Shown in pieces: positions 47,318 through 55,680 of a DNA stretch of 64,000 nt. Position 1 is the first letter of the stretch; each line of letters opens with the position of its first letter. The DNA is taken from NCBI RefSeq assembly GCF_018336935.1, contig NZ_CP068771.1:2046001-2110000 (forward strand). Reading direction: 5' to 3'. The position numbers were made by a program, and so were the translations under genes. The notes below the pieces were generated by a model that saw only the letters and a list, made by a program, of their open reading frames with translations, did not search any database and was not told the DNA's origin. The DNA comes from Serratia plymuthica. GTDB taxonomy: Bacteria; Pseudomonadota; Gammaproteobacteria; Enterobacterales; Enterobacteriaceae.

Positions 47318-48316
47318 TCAGCCTTGCACTTTATCGCGCAGAGCCTGCTTTTCCTGCTCGCTGAGGAACGCCATTTTCAGGCCGTTTTCCTGTGCGGTGC
47401 GGATTTCGGCCGGCGTCAGCCCGGCCTGTGGCGCCGCAACCCGGTATTCGTGTTCGATCTCGATGCCCTGAACCGCCGGGTCATCGGTGTTGATCGAGGC
47501 CAGCACGCCGTGGCGCAGGAATTTCGCCAGCGGATGCTGGGCCAGAGAAGAGACGGTGCTGGTCTGAATATTGGAGGTCAGGCAGGATTCGATGCCGATG
47601 CCGTGTTCAGCCAGGAAGTCCATCAACGCCGGATCCTCAATCGCTTTCACCCCGTGGCCGATACGCTCGGCGCCCAGCTCGCGGATCGCCTGCCAGATGC
47701 TTTCCGGGCCTGCGGCTTCGCCCGCGTGCACGGTAATGCGCAAGCCGGCGTCGCGGGCGCGGTTGAAGTGGCTGAGGAACAGGCTGCCCGGGAAGCCCAG
47801 CTCGTCACCGGCCAGATCCAGCGCGGTAATGCCGTCGCGGTGCGCCAACAGGCCTTCCAGCTCTTGCAAGCAGGCCGCTTCGCCAAAGGTGCGGCTCATG
47901 ATGCCGATCAGACGCACATCGATGCCCCGATCGCGAACGCCGGAACGAATGCCGTCAATCACCGCTTCGACTACGCCAGCCACCGGCAGTTGGTGTTTCA
48001 TCGCCATGTAATACGGCGAGAAGCGCAGCTCGGCGTAGTGCAGGCCGGCATTTGCCGCGTCCTCTACGTTTTCGTAGGCTACCCGGCGGCAAGCATCCAG
48101 GTCGCCCAGCACCGCCACGCCCCAGTCCAGCTTTTGCAGAAAGCTGATCAGATCCGGTTCGGCATGGGTAATTTGCACGTGTGGGCGCAATGCTTCCAGC
48201 TCGTCAGCGGGCAGGGCCAGATTGAACTGACGGCCCAGATCGAGAATGGTTTGCGCACGGATGTTGCCGTCGAGGTGACGGTGAATGTCGGTAAGCGGTA
48301 GGCGGGAGTCAATCAT
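47318..48316 (-). CDS. add: adenosine deaminase Add
   Basis: This zinc enzyme deaminates adenosine and deoxyadenosine to inosine forms in purine salvage. The protein has 332 residues; E. coli Add has 333. The metal-binding HxH is in [10 protein letters not shown] near residue 12, with [18 protein letters not shown] (metal and catalytic Glu region), RIGHGVKA and SINTDDP. I use the ATG at 48316 (MIDSRLPL) as in E. coli; a GTG three codons upstream is possible. It is followed on the left by the YfeH-like terminator. Confidence 0.97.
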   Translation of the reverse strand: MIDSRLPLTDIHRHLDGNIRAQTILDLGRQFNLALPADELEALRPHVQITHAEPDLISFLQKLDWGVAVLGDLDACRRVAYENVEDAANAGLHYAELRFSPYYMAMKHQLPVAGVVEAVIDGIRSGVRDRGIDVRLIGIMSRTFGEAACLQELEGLLAHRDGITALDLAGDELGFPGSLFLSHFNRARDAGLRITVHAGEAAGPESIWQAIRELGAERIGHGVKAIEDPALMDFLAEHGIGIESCLTSNIQTSTVSSLAQHPLAKFLRHGVLASINTDDPAVQGIEIEHEYRVAAPQAGLTPAEIRTAQENGLKMAFLSEQEKQALRDKVQG

Positions 48317-48555
48317 GATCTGCACTCGTTATTTTGTCGTAGGTAAAGTGCATATCAGTATAAAAACAAAATGATGAAAATTGCCATTACGTTGCATAAA
48401 AAAGTGATGAAAATCACATTAATTGCGGGCGGCGTGGCATTTTGGGGTTATCGCGGGCGAGAAGCTCCCGCGTTTGCTCTGATCGGCAGTTGCGGAAAAC
48501 ATCAACCCGGAACACCGGGCCGATGGCCAGCGGGGCGGCCTTTGGGCCGCGCTGC

Positions 48556-49311
48556 TCAGGCCCTCACCACCGTGACCCCGGCCTGTTCCAGCGGGGCGAT
48601 CAGCGCGGCGTCGGTCGCGCGTTCGACAATAATGGTCTGCGCCAGCGTGATATCGCCAATCGCAAATTGTGAGGCGGCGTTCAGCTTGGCGGCGGAGGCC
48701 AGCACCACGGTTTCTGCCGCCCGCGCCGCCAGCGCACGCTTGATATAGGCCTCTTCGAGGTCGCCGGTGCTCAGCCCGGCGGTCGAGTGCACGCCCGTCA
48801 CGCCCATAAAGTAAATGTCGGCGCGGATGTGCGACATGGCCTCCACCGCGGCGGCGCCCACGCTGACGATCGAATGTTTATACAACCGCCCGCCGATCAG
48901 GATCACCTCCACTTTGGGGTGATCAACCAACCCGACCGCCACGCTGGGGCTGTGGGTGACGATTGTCGCCTCCAGCGTGGGCGGCAGCTGTTTCACCAGC
49001 TCGGCGGAGGTGGTGCCGCCATCGATGATCACCACTTGCCCTGGAATGATCATCGCCGCTGCGGCTTTGGCTATCGAGCGCTTGGCGGCCGATTCCTGCC
49101 CGTTTCTTTCGGCAAAGGTGCCAATGGCGGGGGAAACCGGCAGCGCGCCGCCGTGCACCCGTTGCAGCAGCCCTTCGCTGTCCAGCTCACGCAGATCGCG
49201 GCGCAGGGTGTCTTCGGACAGCCCGAACATTTCGCTGAGCTGTTTGGCCAGCACCTGTCCGTCCTGTGCCAGTTTCTCCAGAATAATTTTTTTGCGCTGA
49301 CTGGTGAGCAT
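48556..49311 (-). CDS. DeoR-family transcriptional regulator
   Basis: This 251-residue regulator has an N-terminal DeoR HTH (KLAQDGQVLAKQLSEMFGLSEDTLRRDLRELDSEGLLQRVHGGA) and a C-terminal DeoRC sugar-phosphate sensor domain (VIIDGGTTSAELVKQLP; DIYFMGVTGVHSTAGLS). It is divergent from a Nudix / deoxyribosyltransferase-like gene pair, with a 101-bp shared promoter region, which suggests that it represses them. The effector is unknown; a phosphorylated pentose would fit the neighbours. Confidence 0.87.
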   Translation of the reverse strand: MLTSQRKKIILEKLAQDGQVLAKQLSEMFGLSEDTLRRDLRELDSEGLLQRVHGGALPVSPAIGTFAERNGQESAAKRSIAKAAAAMIIPGQVVIIDGGTTSAELVKQLPPTLEATIVTHSPSVAVGLVDHPKVEVILIGGRLYKHSIVSVGAAAVEAMSHIRADIYFMGVTGVHSTAGLSTGDLEEAYIKRALAARAAETVVLASAAKLNAASQFAIGDITLAQTIIVERATDAALIAPLEQAGVTVVRA

Positions 49312-49412
49312 CCTGTTGTCCCATTAAATTTGCATTGCACGAAATATCTTGATCATACACGAAACTGCACGATAGTATCCAGTTCCTTTCCTGAGTTATG
49401 GAGTTGGCTAAT

Positions 49413-50009
49413 ATGATTGCGACTAAAGATCGGGTCCGTATCGTTGAAACCCGGGTATTGTCCGATGACTGGTATCTGCTGAAAAAAACCACCTTCGATT
49501 TTTTACGCCGTGATGGCGAATGGCAACGGCAAAGCCGCGAAACTTACGATCGCGGCGACGGCGCGACCATTTTGCTGTTTAACCGGCAGGCGCAAAAGGT
49601 GGTGCTGACGCGCCAGTTCCGCTTCCCGGTGTTCGTCAACGGCCATGACGGCATGCTGATAGAGGCCGCCGCCGGCTTGCTGGACAATGCCTCGCCGGAG
49701 GAGCGCATTCGCGCCGAAGCGGAGGAGGAAACCGGCTATCGGGTGGAAAACGTACAGAAGGTATTTGAGGCCTATATGAGCCCCGGTTCGGTGACCGAAA
49801 AACTGCATTTCTTCGTCGGGGAATACGCTGCCGGCAGCCGGGTGAGCGATGGCGGCGGGGTGGAAGCGGAAGGCGAAGACCTCGAGGTGCTCGAGATGCC
49901 GTTGGCGGACGCGCTGCACGCCATTCAGCAAGGAACCATTGTGGATGCCAAAACCATTATGCTGCTGCAATTTGTGGCGCTTAACCGTACCCTGGAGAAT
50001 AACCAATGA
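49413..50009 (+). CDS. NudK-like Nudix hydrolase
   Basis: This 198-residue pyrophosphatase has the Nudix box around residues 88-109 (GLLDN ... EAEEETGY). It shares RETYDRGDGATILLFNR, VVLTRQFR and YMSPGSVTEKLHFF with E. coli NudK, which cleaves GDP-mannose and other nucleotide sugars. The start at 49413 lies nine bases after GGAG; an in-frame ATG at 49398 overlaps that site. Its stop overlaps the next start by four bases (ATGA). The E7 position of the Nudix box appears to be Ser, so activity should be checked. Confidence 0.85.
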   Translation: MIATKDRVRIVETRVLSDDWYLLKKTTFDFLRRDGEWQRQSRETYDRGDGATILLFNRQAQKVVLTRQFRFPVFVNGHDGMLIEAAAGLLDNASPEERIRAEAEEETGYRVENVQKVFEAYMSPGSVTEKLHFFVGEYAAGSRVSDGGGVEAEGEDLEVLEMPLADALHAIQQGTIVDAKTIMLLQFVALNRTLENNQ

Positions 50010-50371
50010 GCGCTCAATTGATTCTGATAGCCGGCCCGTACCGCAGCGGCACCGATGGCGATCCGCAGCGCATTGCCGCTAATCTGCACCGTCTGGAGCA
50101 GGCGGCGCTCGAGGTGTATCAGCGCGGGCATGTGCCGGTGATTGGCGAATGGCTGGCGTTGCCGCTGGCGGCGGCGGCCGGTTCAACCCAATTGGGGGAC
50201 GCGGTAAGCGAGGCGTTTCTCTATCCGGTAGCCCATCGGCTGATTGCCCAATGCCAGGCTATTTATCGCATTGAAGGTGCTTCTGCCGGGGCGGATAACG
50301 ACGTGCGGCTGGCCAATGAGCGCGGGTTGAATGTCTATTACCGCCTGGACGATATCCCACAGGCGGAATGA
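50006..50371 (+). CDS. nucleoside 2-deoxyribosyltransferase-like (DUF4406) protein
   Basis: This 121-residue Rossmann-like protein has ILIAGPYRSGT at the N-terminus, NLHRLEQAALEVYQRGHVPVIGEWLALPL, and SAGADNDVRLANERGLNVYYRLDD at the C-terminus. The layout resembles the N-deoxyribosyltransferase / DUF4406 group: phosphate-binding start, a helix, and a late (A)D..(E)...G..V pattern. It is translationally coupled to the Nudix gene. Joint action on modified nucleotides is plausible, but the substrate is unknown. Confidence 0.65.
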   Translation: MSAQLILIAGPYRSGTDGDPQRIAANLHRLEQAALEVYQRGHVPVIGEWLALPLAAAAGSTQLGDAVSEAFLYPVAHRLIAQCQAIYRIEGASAGADNDVRLANERGLNVYYRLDDIPQAE

Positions 50372-50375
50372 ACAG

Positions 50376-50395
50376 AGGGCGAACATGTTCGCCCT
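50376..50395. terminator. 20-bp perfect palindrome after the Nudix operon
   Basis: AGGGCGAACATGTTCGCCCT lies five bases after the deoxyribosyltransferase-like stop and 70 bp before the convergent malY stop. It is a ten-base stem without a clear loop or T-run, so it is either a weak terminator or a protein-binding dyad. Confidence 0.45.
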
Positions 50396-50467
50396 GAATG
50401 ACCCAATAGCGGGCGCAGCCTGTAACCGGTGGCGGTTTGGTCAATCCCCGGTGGCAGGCCCGGTCGA

Positions 50468-51649
50468 CTAAACCTCGCCCAGAACAAACCTCAGCCCGCT
50501 AATCAGCTTGTCCATGCCGGCTTCCACCTTGCTGCGTGGGCAACCGACGTTCAGCCGCAGGAAGCCGCGGCCCTCTTCGCCGTAAGTGAAACCCGGCATA
50601 ATCGCGACCTTCTCGCGGTCGATCAGCACCTGTTGCAGTTGGCTGTCGTCAACGCCCAGCGGACGCAGATCGATCCAGGCCAGATAGGTGGCCTGCGGCG
50701 GCTGCCAGTCGAGCGTCGGGAACGCCAGGTTCAGCCGTTCGGCGACGTAGGTCAGGTTGTCTTGCAGATAATCGCGCAGTGCATCCAGCCAGGGCTCGCC
50801 GTGGCGATAGGCGGCAATGTGCGCCACCACCGCCAACACTGCCGGTGAAGACAGCCCGTCGCGGCTTTTCAGCAGTTGGGTGTAGGCGTCGCGAGCGGCA
50901 TTGTCGCTGATAAACCCGTAGGCGCCGGTCAGCGCCGGAATATTGAAGGTTTTGGAGCCGGAGGTCAGCAGGGCCCAGGGCGTGGTCGCCACCTGGCTCC
51001 ATGGCGTGTGGCACCTCTCGCCCCACACCATGTCCATATGGATCTCATCGCTGATCACCCGTACATCATGGCGTTCGCACAGCTCGGCCATCTGCTGCAA
51101 CTCCGACACGCTCCATACCTTGCCGGTCGGATTGTGCGGGCTGCACAACAGCAGGATCTTGGTTTGCGGCCGCGCCAGCAGCGCTTCCAGGTGCGCCATG
51201 TCGCACAGCCATTGGTCGCCGTCCTTGTGCAGCGGGCAGGCCAACAGTTGGCGCTGATTGCCGAGGATCACCTTATAAAAGGCGTCATAGGCCGGCGTGT
51301 GAGTGACCACGAATTCCCCCGGCGCCGACCACAGGCGGATCATCTGTGCAGCCATGTAGATCACCGACGGACCGTAAACCGCCATCCCGGTGTCGATCGG
51401 CGTATTGAAACGCTGCTGATACCAGTGGCGCACCGCGCCGAGAAAATCCTCATGCTGCCAGCGGCTGTAACCCAGCACGCCGTGCTGCAGGCGCTGTTGC
51501 AGCGCCTCGATAATGCAGGGGGCGGTAGCGAAGTCCATATCTGAGATGGTGAACGGCAACAGGTCGTCGCTGCCAAAGCGATCGGCAATGTAATCCCACT
51601 GCGTGCACCAGGTGCCGTGCCGATCGACCGGAGTAGAAAAATCAAACAT
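50468..51649 (-). CDS. malY: PLP-dependent cystathionine beta-lyase/aminotransferase MalY
   Basis: This 393-residue fold-type I PLP enzyme is nearly collinear with E. coli MalY, a C-S lyase that also inhibits MalT. Motifs include PFTISDMDFATAPCIIEAL, LLCSPHNPTGKVW, VISDEIHMDMVWG (PLP Asp) and the Schiff-base Lys in LLTSGSKTFNIPAL near residue 234. It overlaps malX by eight bases and is transcribed after it, as in E. coli malXY. MalI-type operators lie upstream of malX. Confidence 0.95.
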   Translation of the reverse strand: MFDFSTPVDRHGTWCTQWDYIADRFGSDDLLPFTISDMDFATAPCIIEALQQRLQHGVLGYSRWQHEDFLGAVRHWYQQRFNTPIDTGMAVYGPSVIYMAAQMIRLWSAPGEFVVTHTPAYDAFYKVILGNQRQLLACPLHKDGDQWLCDMAHLEALLARPQTKILLLCSPHNPTGKVWSVSELQQMAELCERHDVRVISDEIHMDMVWGERCHTPWSQVATTPWALLTSGSKTFNIPALTGAYGFISDNAARDAYTQLLKSRDGLSSPAVLAVVAHIAAYRHGEPWLDALRDYLQDNLTYVAERLNLAFPTLDWQPPQATYLAWIDLRPLGVDDSQLQQVLIDREKVAIMPGFTYGEEGRGFLRLNVGCPRSKVEAGMDKLISGLRFVLGEV

Positions 51650-53261
51650 GTGACGCTCCCTGCAGGGCGGCCGCAGGTTGCGCTGCCGCTATCAGTGAGT
51701 CTAATTCATCTTTTACCGATTGTACCTGCGGACCGATCACCACTTGCAGATTATGGTCATTGAGGCGCACGACGCCAATGGCGCGGTTGGCTTTCAGCGC
51801 CGCGTCATCCACCTTGCTTATGTCGCTGACCGACAGGCGCAGGCGGGTGATGCAGTTATCCAGCGAAACGATATTCTCGCTGCCGCCCAGCGCCGCCAAA
51901 ATGGCCGGCACGTTATAACCGGATTTACCGACCGCGCCCACCGGCGCGCTTTGGCTGGTAGCGGCGTCGCTCTCGCGGCCCGGCGTTTTGATGTTAAAGC
52001 GCTGGATGGAGAAGCGGAAAATGGCGTAGTAGGCGGCAAACCAGATGGCGGCGACAATCGGCACCAGATACCACTTGGTGGCGGTGCCGTGCAGGATGCC
52101 GAACACCACGAAATCGATGATATTGCCGTCGGTGTTGCCGATGGTCACGCCCAGCAGCGCCATCACGGTGAAGCCCAGCCCGGTCAGAATGGCGTGGATG
52201 AAGTACAGGAAAGGCGCGACGAACAGGAACAAGAACTCGATCGGCTCGGTGGTGCCGCCGACCACGCAGGCCACCACGCCGGAGATCAGCAGGCCCTTAA
52301 TTTTATGTCGGTTTTCCGGCCTGGCGCAGTGATACATCGCCAACGCCGCACCCGGCAGGCCGCCGAGGAACGCCGGCATTTTACCCTGCGACAGGAAGCG
52401 GGTAGCGCTTTCGGCAAAGCCGGTGGTGGTTGGGCAGGAGAGCTGCGCCTGGAAAATGGTCAGGGCGCCGCTGACGCTGTGGCCGCAAACGTCCAGCGTG
52501 CCGCCCGCTTCGGTAAAGCGGATCAGAGCCACCAGAATATGGTGCAAACCGAAGGGTAACAGCAGGCGTTCGCCGGTGCCGAAAATCATCGGGCCAAAAG
52601 CGCCCGCGCCGTTGATCACCCAGCCGAGGCCGTTGATGCCGGCGGCGAACCAGGGCCAGATCAACGGAATAACCAGCCCGCACAGGCCCAGCACCAGGGT
52701 GGTGACGATCGGCACAAAGCGGGTGCCGCCGAAGAACGCCAGCGCATCCGGCAGGCGGATGGTATTGAAACGCTCATGCAGCAGATAAACGATAATGCCG
52801 ACGATCACCGCGCCCAAAATGCCGGTGTCGATTGACTGGATACCGAGGATGTTCTGGATGTTATTGGCTTTTAACACCAGCGGATCTGTGGTGGGCAGGA
52901 TGCCGGTAGTGGTCAGGTAAAAATTGGTGGCCAGGTTCAGCACGGCAAAGCCGACAAAGCCGGAGAACGCGGCGACGCCTTTGTTTTCACGCGCCATGCC
53001 CAGCGGAATGGCGATGGCGAACATCACCGGCAAGAAGCTAAAGGCAAAAGAGCCCACCTTGCTCATCCAGGTGAACAGCAACTGGAAGGCGGGGTGGCCG
53101 ATAAAAGGCAGCAGAGTGATGACATCGCGGCTGCTCAGCGAACTGCCGATCCCCAGCATGATGCCGCAAAAAGACAGCAAGGCGACGGGCAGCATGAATG
53201 TTTTGCCCAGGCTTTGGAAAAACTCCCAGAGCGTTATTTTTTGTTTTTTAGATGCTGGCAT
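51642..53261 (-). CDS. malX: PTS maltose/glucose-type EIICB MalX
   Basis: This 539-residue PTS permease has an N-terminal IIC domain of about ten transmembrane helices with GTTEPIEFLFLFVAPFLYF (the GxxE-type substrate motif). A C-terminal IIB domain carries the phosphorylated Cys in NCITRLRLSV near residue 460. It matches E. coli MalX, which can transport glucose and maltose; its natural substrate is uncertain. It is first in the malXY operon and divergent from malI. Confidence 0.95.
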   Translation of the reverse strand: MPASKKQKITLWEFFQSLGKTFMLPVALLSFCGIMLGIGSSLSSRDVITLLPFIGHPAFQLLFTWMSKVGSFAFSFLPVMFAIAIPLGMARENKGVAAFSGFVGFAVLNLATNFYLTTTGILPTTDPLVLKANNIQNILGIQSIDTGILGAVIVGIIVYLLHERFNTIRLPDALAFFGGTRFVPIVTTLVLGLCGLVIPLIWPWFAAGINGLGWVINGAGAFGPMIFGTGERLLLPFGLHHILVALIRFTEAGGTLDVCGHSVSGALTIFQAQLSCPTTTGFAESATRFLSQGKMPAFLGGLPGAALAMYHCARPENRHKIKGLLISGVVACVVGGTTEPIEFLFLFVAPFLYFIHAILTGLGFTVMALLGVTIGNTDGNIIDFVVFGILHGTATKWYLVPIVAAIWFAAYYAIFRFSIQRFNIKTPGRESDAATSQSAPVGAVGKSGYNVPAILAALGGSENIVSLDNCITRLRLSVSDISKVDDAALKANRAIGVVRLNDHNLQVVIGPQVQSVKDELDSLIAAAQPAAALQGASHV

Positions 53262-53325
53262 GACCGGTGGCTCCTGGCGAAAAAAGCGTGCAAAAGTGAT
53301 GTGTGCCCCTGTTAGGTAAAAATAA

Positions 53326-53341
53326 GATAAAACGTTTTACC
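53326..53341. promoter_or_regulatory. MalI operator 1 (malX side)
   Basis: GATAAAACGTTTTACC differs from the E. coli MalI operator GATAAAACGTTTTATC by one base. It lies 65 bp before malX. Confidence 0.88.
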
Positions 53342-53403
53342 TAGCAAAAATGCGCCGCTAATCACAATTATGGCAGGTGCTTTATGGTGACAATGGTTAT
53401 GCC

Positions 53404-53419
53404 AGTAAAACGTTTTACC
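53404..53419. promoter_or_regulatory. MalI operator 2 (malI side)
   Basis: AGTAAAACGTTTTACC contains a 14-bp perfect palindrome and repeats operator 1, 78 bp away. It lies about 100 bp before the malI start and suggests autoregulation. Confidence 0.85.
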
Positions 53420-53519
53420 GAACAAAGAGATTCGGTATACCATGGCTTCAGAGACAGGCTTTATGGCTTTCAGGCTGCAGCGTTTGCACAATATGCCCAG
53501 GATCGGGTTTGCAGGGGTT

Positions 53520-54551
53520 ATGACCATCAAAAAGATCACCATCACCGATGTCGCACAGCAGGCCGGCGTCTCCGTCACCACCGTTTCACTGGTGCTGAGC
53601 GGCAAGGGCCGTATTTCGGCCACCACAGTGACGCGGGTCAACGAGGCGATCGAACGGCTCGGTTATGTGCGCAACCGCCAGGCGGCGACGTTACGTGGCG
53701 GTGAGTCAGGGGTGATAGGGCTGATCCTGCGCGATATCTGCGACCCTTTTTACGCCGAAATGACTGCGGGCCTGAGCGAGGTGCTGGAGGCGCACGGCAA
53801 AGTGCTGTTCCTCACCCAAAGCGGCCGCGACGGCAAAGGGCTGATGCGCTGTTTTGACACGCTGCTGGAACACGGCGTCGACGGTATGGTGCTGGCGGGC
53901 GGTATGCGTTCGGCGGCGGGGCTGAAGGAAAAGGCCGCAGAGCAGGGCGTTCCCCTGGTGTGCGCCGCGCGTTCGAACGGGCTGGACGGGGTCGACGTGG
54001 TGCGCCCGGACAACATGCAGGCCGCCAAGATGGCCACAGAATTCCTGATCAAACGCGGCCACAGCCAAATAGCCTATCTGGGCGGCGAGAGCGGCTCGCT
54101 GACCCGCGCGGAACGGCTGGGGGGGGTTTGCGCCACGCTGGTGCAGTATGGCCTGCCTTTCCGCTCCGAATGGATTGTCGAATGCGATGGCCATCAGCGG
54201 GCGGCGGCGGAGGCGGCGGAAAACCTGCTGCGCCAATACCCGAACATCAGCGCGTTGGTGTGTCACAAGGCTTCGGTGGCGTTGGGCGCTTATTTCGGCA
54301 TTGTGCGCAGCGGGCGCAGCATAGGTTCGGAAGGCGTGGACACCTATTATGGCCAACAGGTGGCGCTGATTGGCTTTGGCGACGTGCCTGAAGCCGAACT
54401 GACCGAGCCGCCGCTGACCCTGGTGTCCAGCTCGGCAATGGAGGTTGGGCGCAGCGCGGCTGCACGCTTGTTGCAGCGGATTGGCGACGCCGGGCTGCCG
54501 GCGCAAAACGTCATCCTGCCGCCGCGGCTGATCAAGCGCGGTTCCGCCTAA
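53520..54551 (+). CDS. malI: LacI-family repressor MalI
   Basis: This 343-residue LacI-family repressor has the HTH ITDVAQQAGVSVTTVSLVLSGKGRIS near residues 7-32, a hinge, and a periplasmic-binding-like sensor domain with SGVIGLILRDICDPFYAEMTAGL. It is closely similar to E. coli MalI. The start at 53520 (MTIKKITITDVA) follows AGGGG; an in-frame ATG at 53442 would add 26 non-homologous residues. It is divergent from malXY with two operators between. Its stop overlaps the ampR stop by four bases. Confidence 0.94.
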   Translation: MTIKKITITDVAQQAGVSVTTVSLVLSGKGRISATTVTRVNEAIERLGYVRNRQAATLRGGESGVIGLILRDICDPFYAEMTAGLSEVLEAHGKVLFLTQSGRDGKGLMRCFDTLLEHGVDGMVLAGGMRSAAGLKEKAAEQGVPLVCAARSNGLDGVDVVRPDNMQAAKMATEFLIKRGHSQIAYLGGESGSLTRAERLGGVCATLVQYGLPFRSEWIVECDGHQRAAAEAAENLLRQYPNISALVCHKASVALGAYFGIVRSGRSIGSEGVDTYYGQQVALIGFGDVPEAELTEPPLTLVSSSAMEVGRSAAARLLQRIGDAGLPAQNVILPPRLIKRGSA

Positions 54552-55423
54552 GCCTGTTCTTGCCGGGCCTGCTGTTGCAGCCAGCCTTCGAAGGTTTTCA
54601 TCGCCGGGGTCATTACGCGGGATTTCAGGCGGGTCAGCCAATAGCCGCCCAGATTCGCTTCGGCGGCAAAGGGGCGCACCAACAGCCCTCCCTGCAACTC
54701 CCGGGCGAACATACTGGCGGGAGCCAGCGCCACGCCGCCGCAGTTTATCGCCCCCTCGACCATCAATCTCGACGCATCGAACACCGGGCCGTTAATGCGC
54801 CAGGGAGCGATCTGCGCGGCGGCAAACCAGCGTTCCCATTCATCCTTGCGGTAACTGCGCATCAGCAGCTCGTTTTTAAGATCTTCCGGTGAACGCAGGC
54901 GCGCGGCGACCTCCGGCGGGCACAACACCGTCAACGGCGCGTCAAACAGCTTGATATTGCAGGTCGCGGGCCACAGCCCCTCACCGAAGCGAATGGCGAA
55001 ATCCATGCCGTCCGCGGACAGGTTAACCAGATTGTTGTTGGTCAGGATGCGCAGATCGACAAACGGGTGGGCCTCCCGGAACGACGCCAGCCGCGGCATC
55101 AGCCAGCCGACCGCAAAGGTGCCGACCACCGCAATCGTCAGTACCTCATGAAAATGGCCGCCTTCAAACTGCTGCAGTACCGACTCGATGCGGTCAAAGG
55201 ATTCGGTTAATACCGGCAGCAGCGCCTGGCCTTCTTCGGTAAGATCCAGACCACGCGGCAGGCGCTTGAACAGCACAATGCCCAGCTGTTCTTCCAGCAT
55301 TCGCACCTGCTGGCTGACGGCGGCCTGGGTCACGCTCAGCTCCAGGCCGGCGCGGGTAAAGTTAAGGTGGCGGGCGGAGGATTCAAAAGCGCGCAGTGCG
55401 TTCAGCGGCAGTCGGTTACGCAT
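54548..55423 (-). CDS. ampR: LysR-type regulator AmpR
   Basis: This 291-residue LysR-type regulator starts RNRLPLNALRAFESSARHLNFTRAGLELSVTQAAVSQQV (the AmpR-type HTH) and shares FKRLPRGLDLTEEG, VVGTFAVGWL, SYRKDEWERW, FDASRLMVEGA and YWLTRLKSR with enterobacterial AmpR. It senses muropeptides versus UDP-MurNAc-pentapeptide and controls ampC. It is divergent from ampC in the classical arrangement. The effector supply links it to peptidoglycan recycling, of which anmK at 372 is also part. Confidence 0.93.
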   Translation of the reverse strand: MRNRLPLNALRAFESSARHLNFTRAGLELSVTQAAVSQQVRMLEEQLGIVLFKRLPRGLDLTEEGQALLPVLTESFDRIESVLQQFEGGHFHEVLTIAVVGTFAVGWLMPRLASFREAHPFVDLRILTNNNLVNLSADGMDFAIRFGEGLWPATCNIKLFDAPLTVLCPPEVAARLRSPEDLKNELLMRSYRKDEWERWFAAAQIAPWRINGPVFDASRLMVEGAINCGGVALAPASMFARELQGGLLVRPFAAEANLGGYWLTRLKSRVMTPAMKTFEGWLQQQARQEQA

Positions 55424-55468
55424 AACGACCCATAAATTTTTCTTTTGGCTAGGTGAAATTATTATCGC

Positions 55469-55497
55469 TTGTCAGCCGGGGGATAAACACCGATATT
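55469..55497 (+). promoter_or_regulatory. predicted ampC promoter
   Basis: A TTGTCA -35 (55469-55474) and a GATATT -10 (55492-55497) have a 17-bp spacer. The -35 is the same hexamer I recall for Enterobacter and Citrobacter ampC. The AT-rich AmpR target zone lies just upstream (about 55430-55465). Transcription from here gives a leader of about 175 nt. Confidence 0.55.
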
Positions 55498-55543
55498 TTG
55501 CGCACTCGTTGCAGCTGTTCTGCGACGAGCCAAGGAATAGTCG

Positions 55544-55602
55544 ATACCCATACCTTTCAGGCCGCAGCGTCGTTGGCTGCCACGTGAAATGCACCGGGTA
55601 TA
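55544..55602 (+). repeat. ERIC element 5, deleted form, in the ampC leader
   Basis: This 59-bp remnant keeps the ERIC ends (ATACCC ... GGGTATA) and the CTTTCAGGCCGCAG / GTTGGCTGC start but lacks the central part. It folds into nested arms TACCC/GGGTA, TTTCA/TGAAA and GCAGC/GCTGC. It lies between the predicted ampC promoter and the ampC start codon, so it should be transcribed. Confidence 0.78.
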
Positions 55603-55680
55603 ATCACTCAAGGATAGGGTTACGCCGACTGACAAAAAAATCTATTGGCGGCAGCCCTTCAACACAATGAGCTTGTTATC

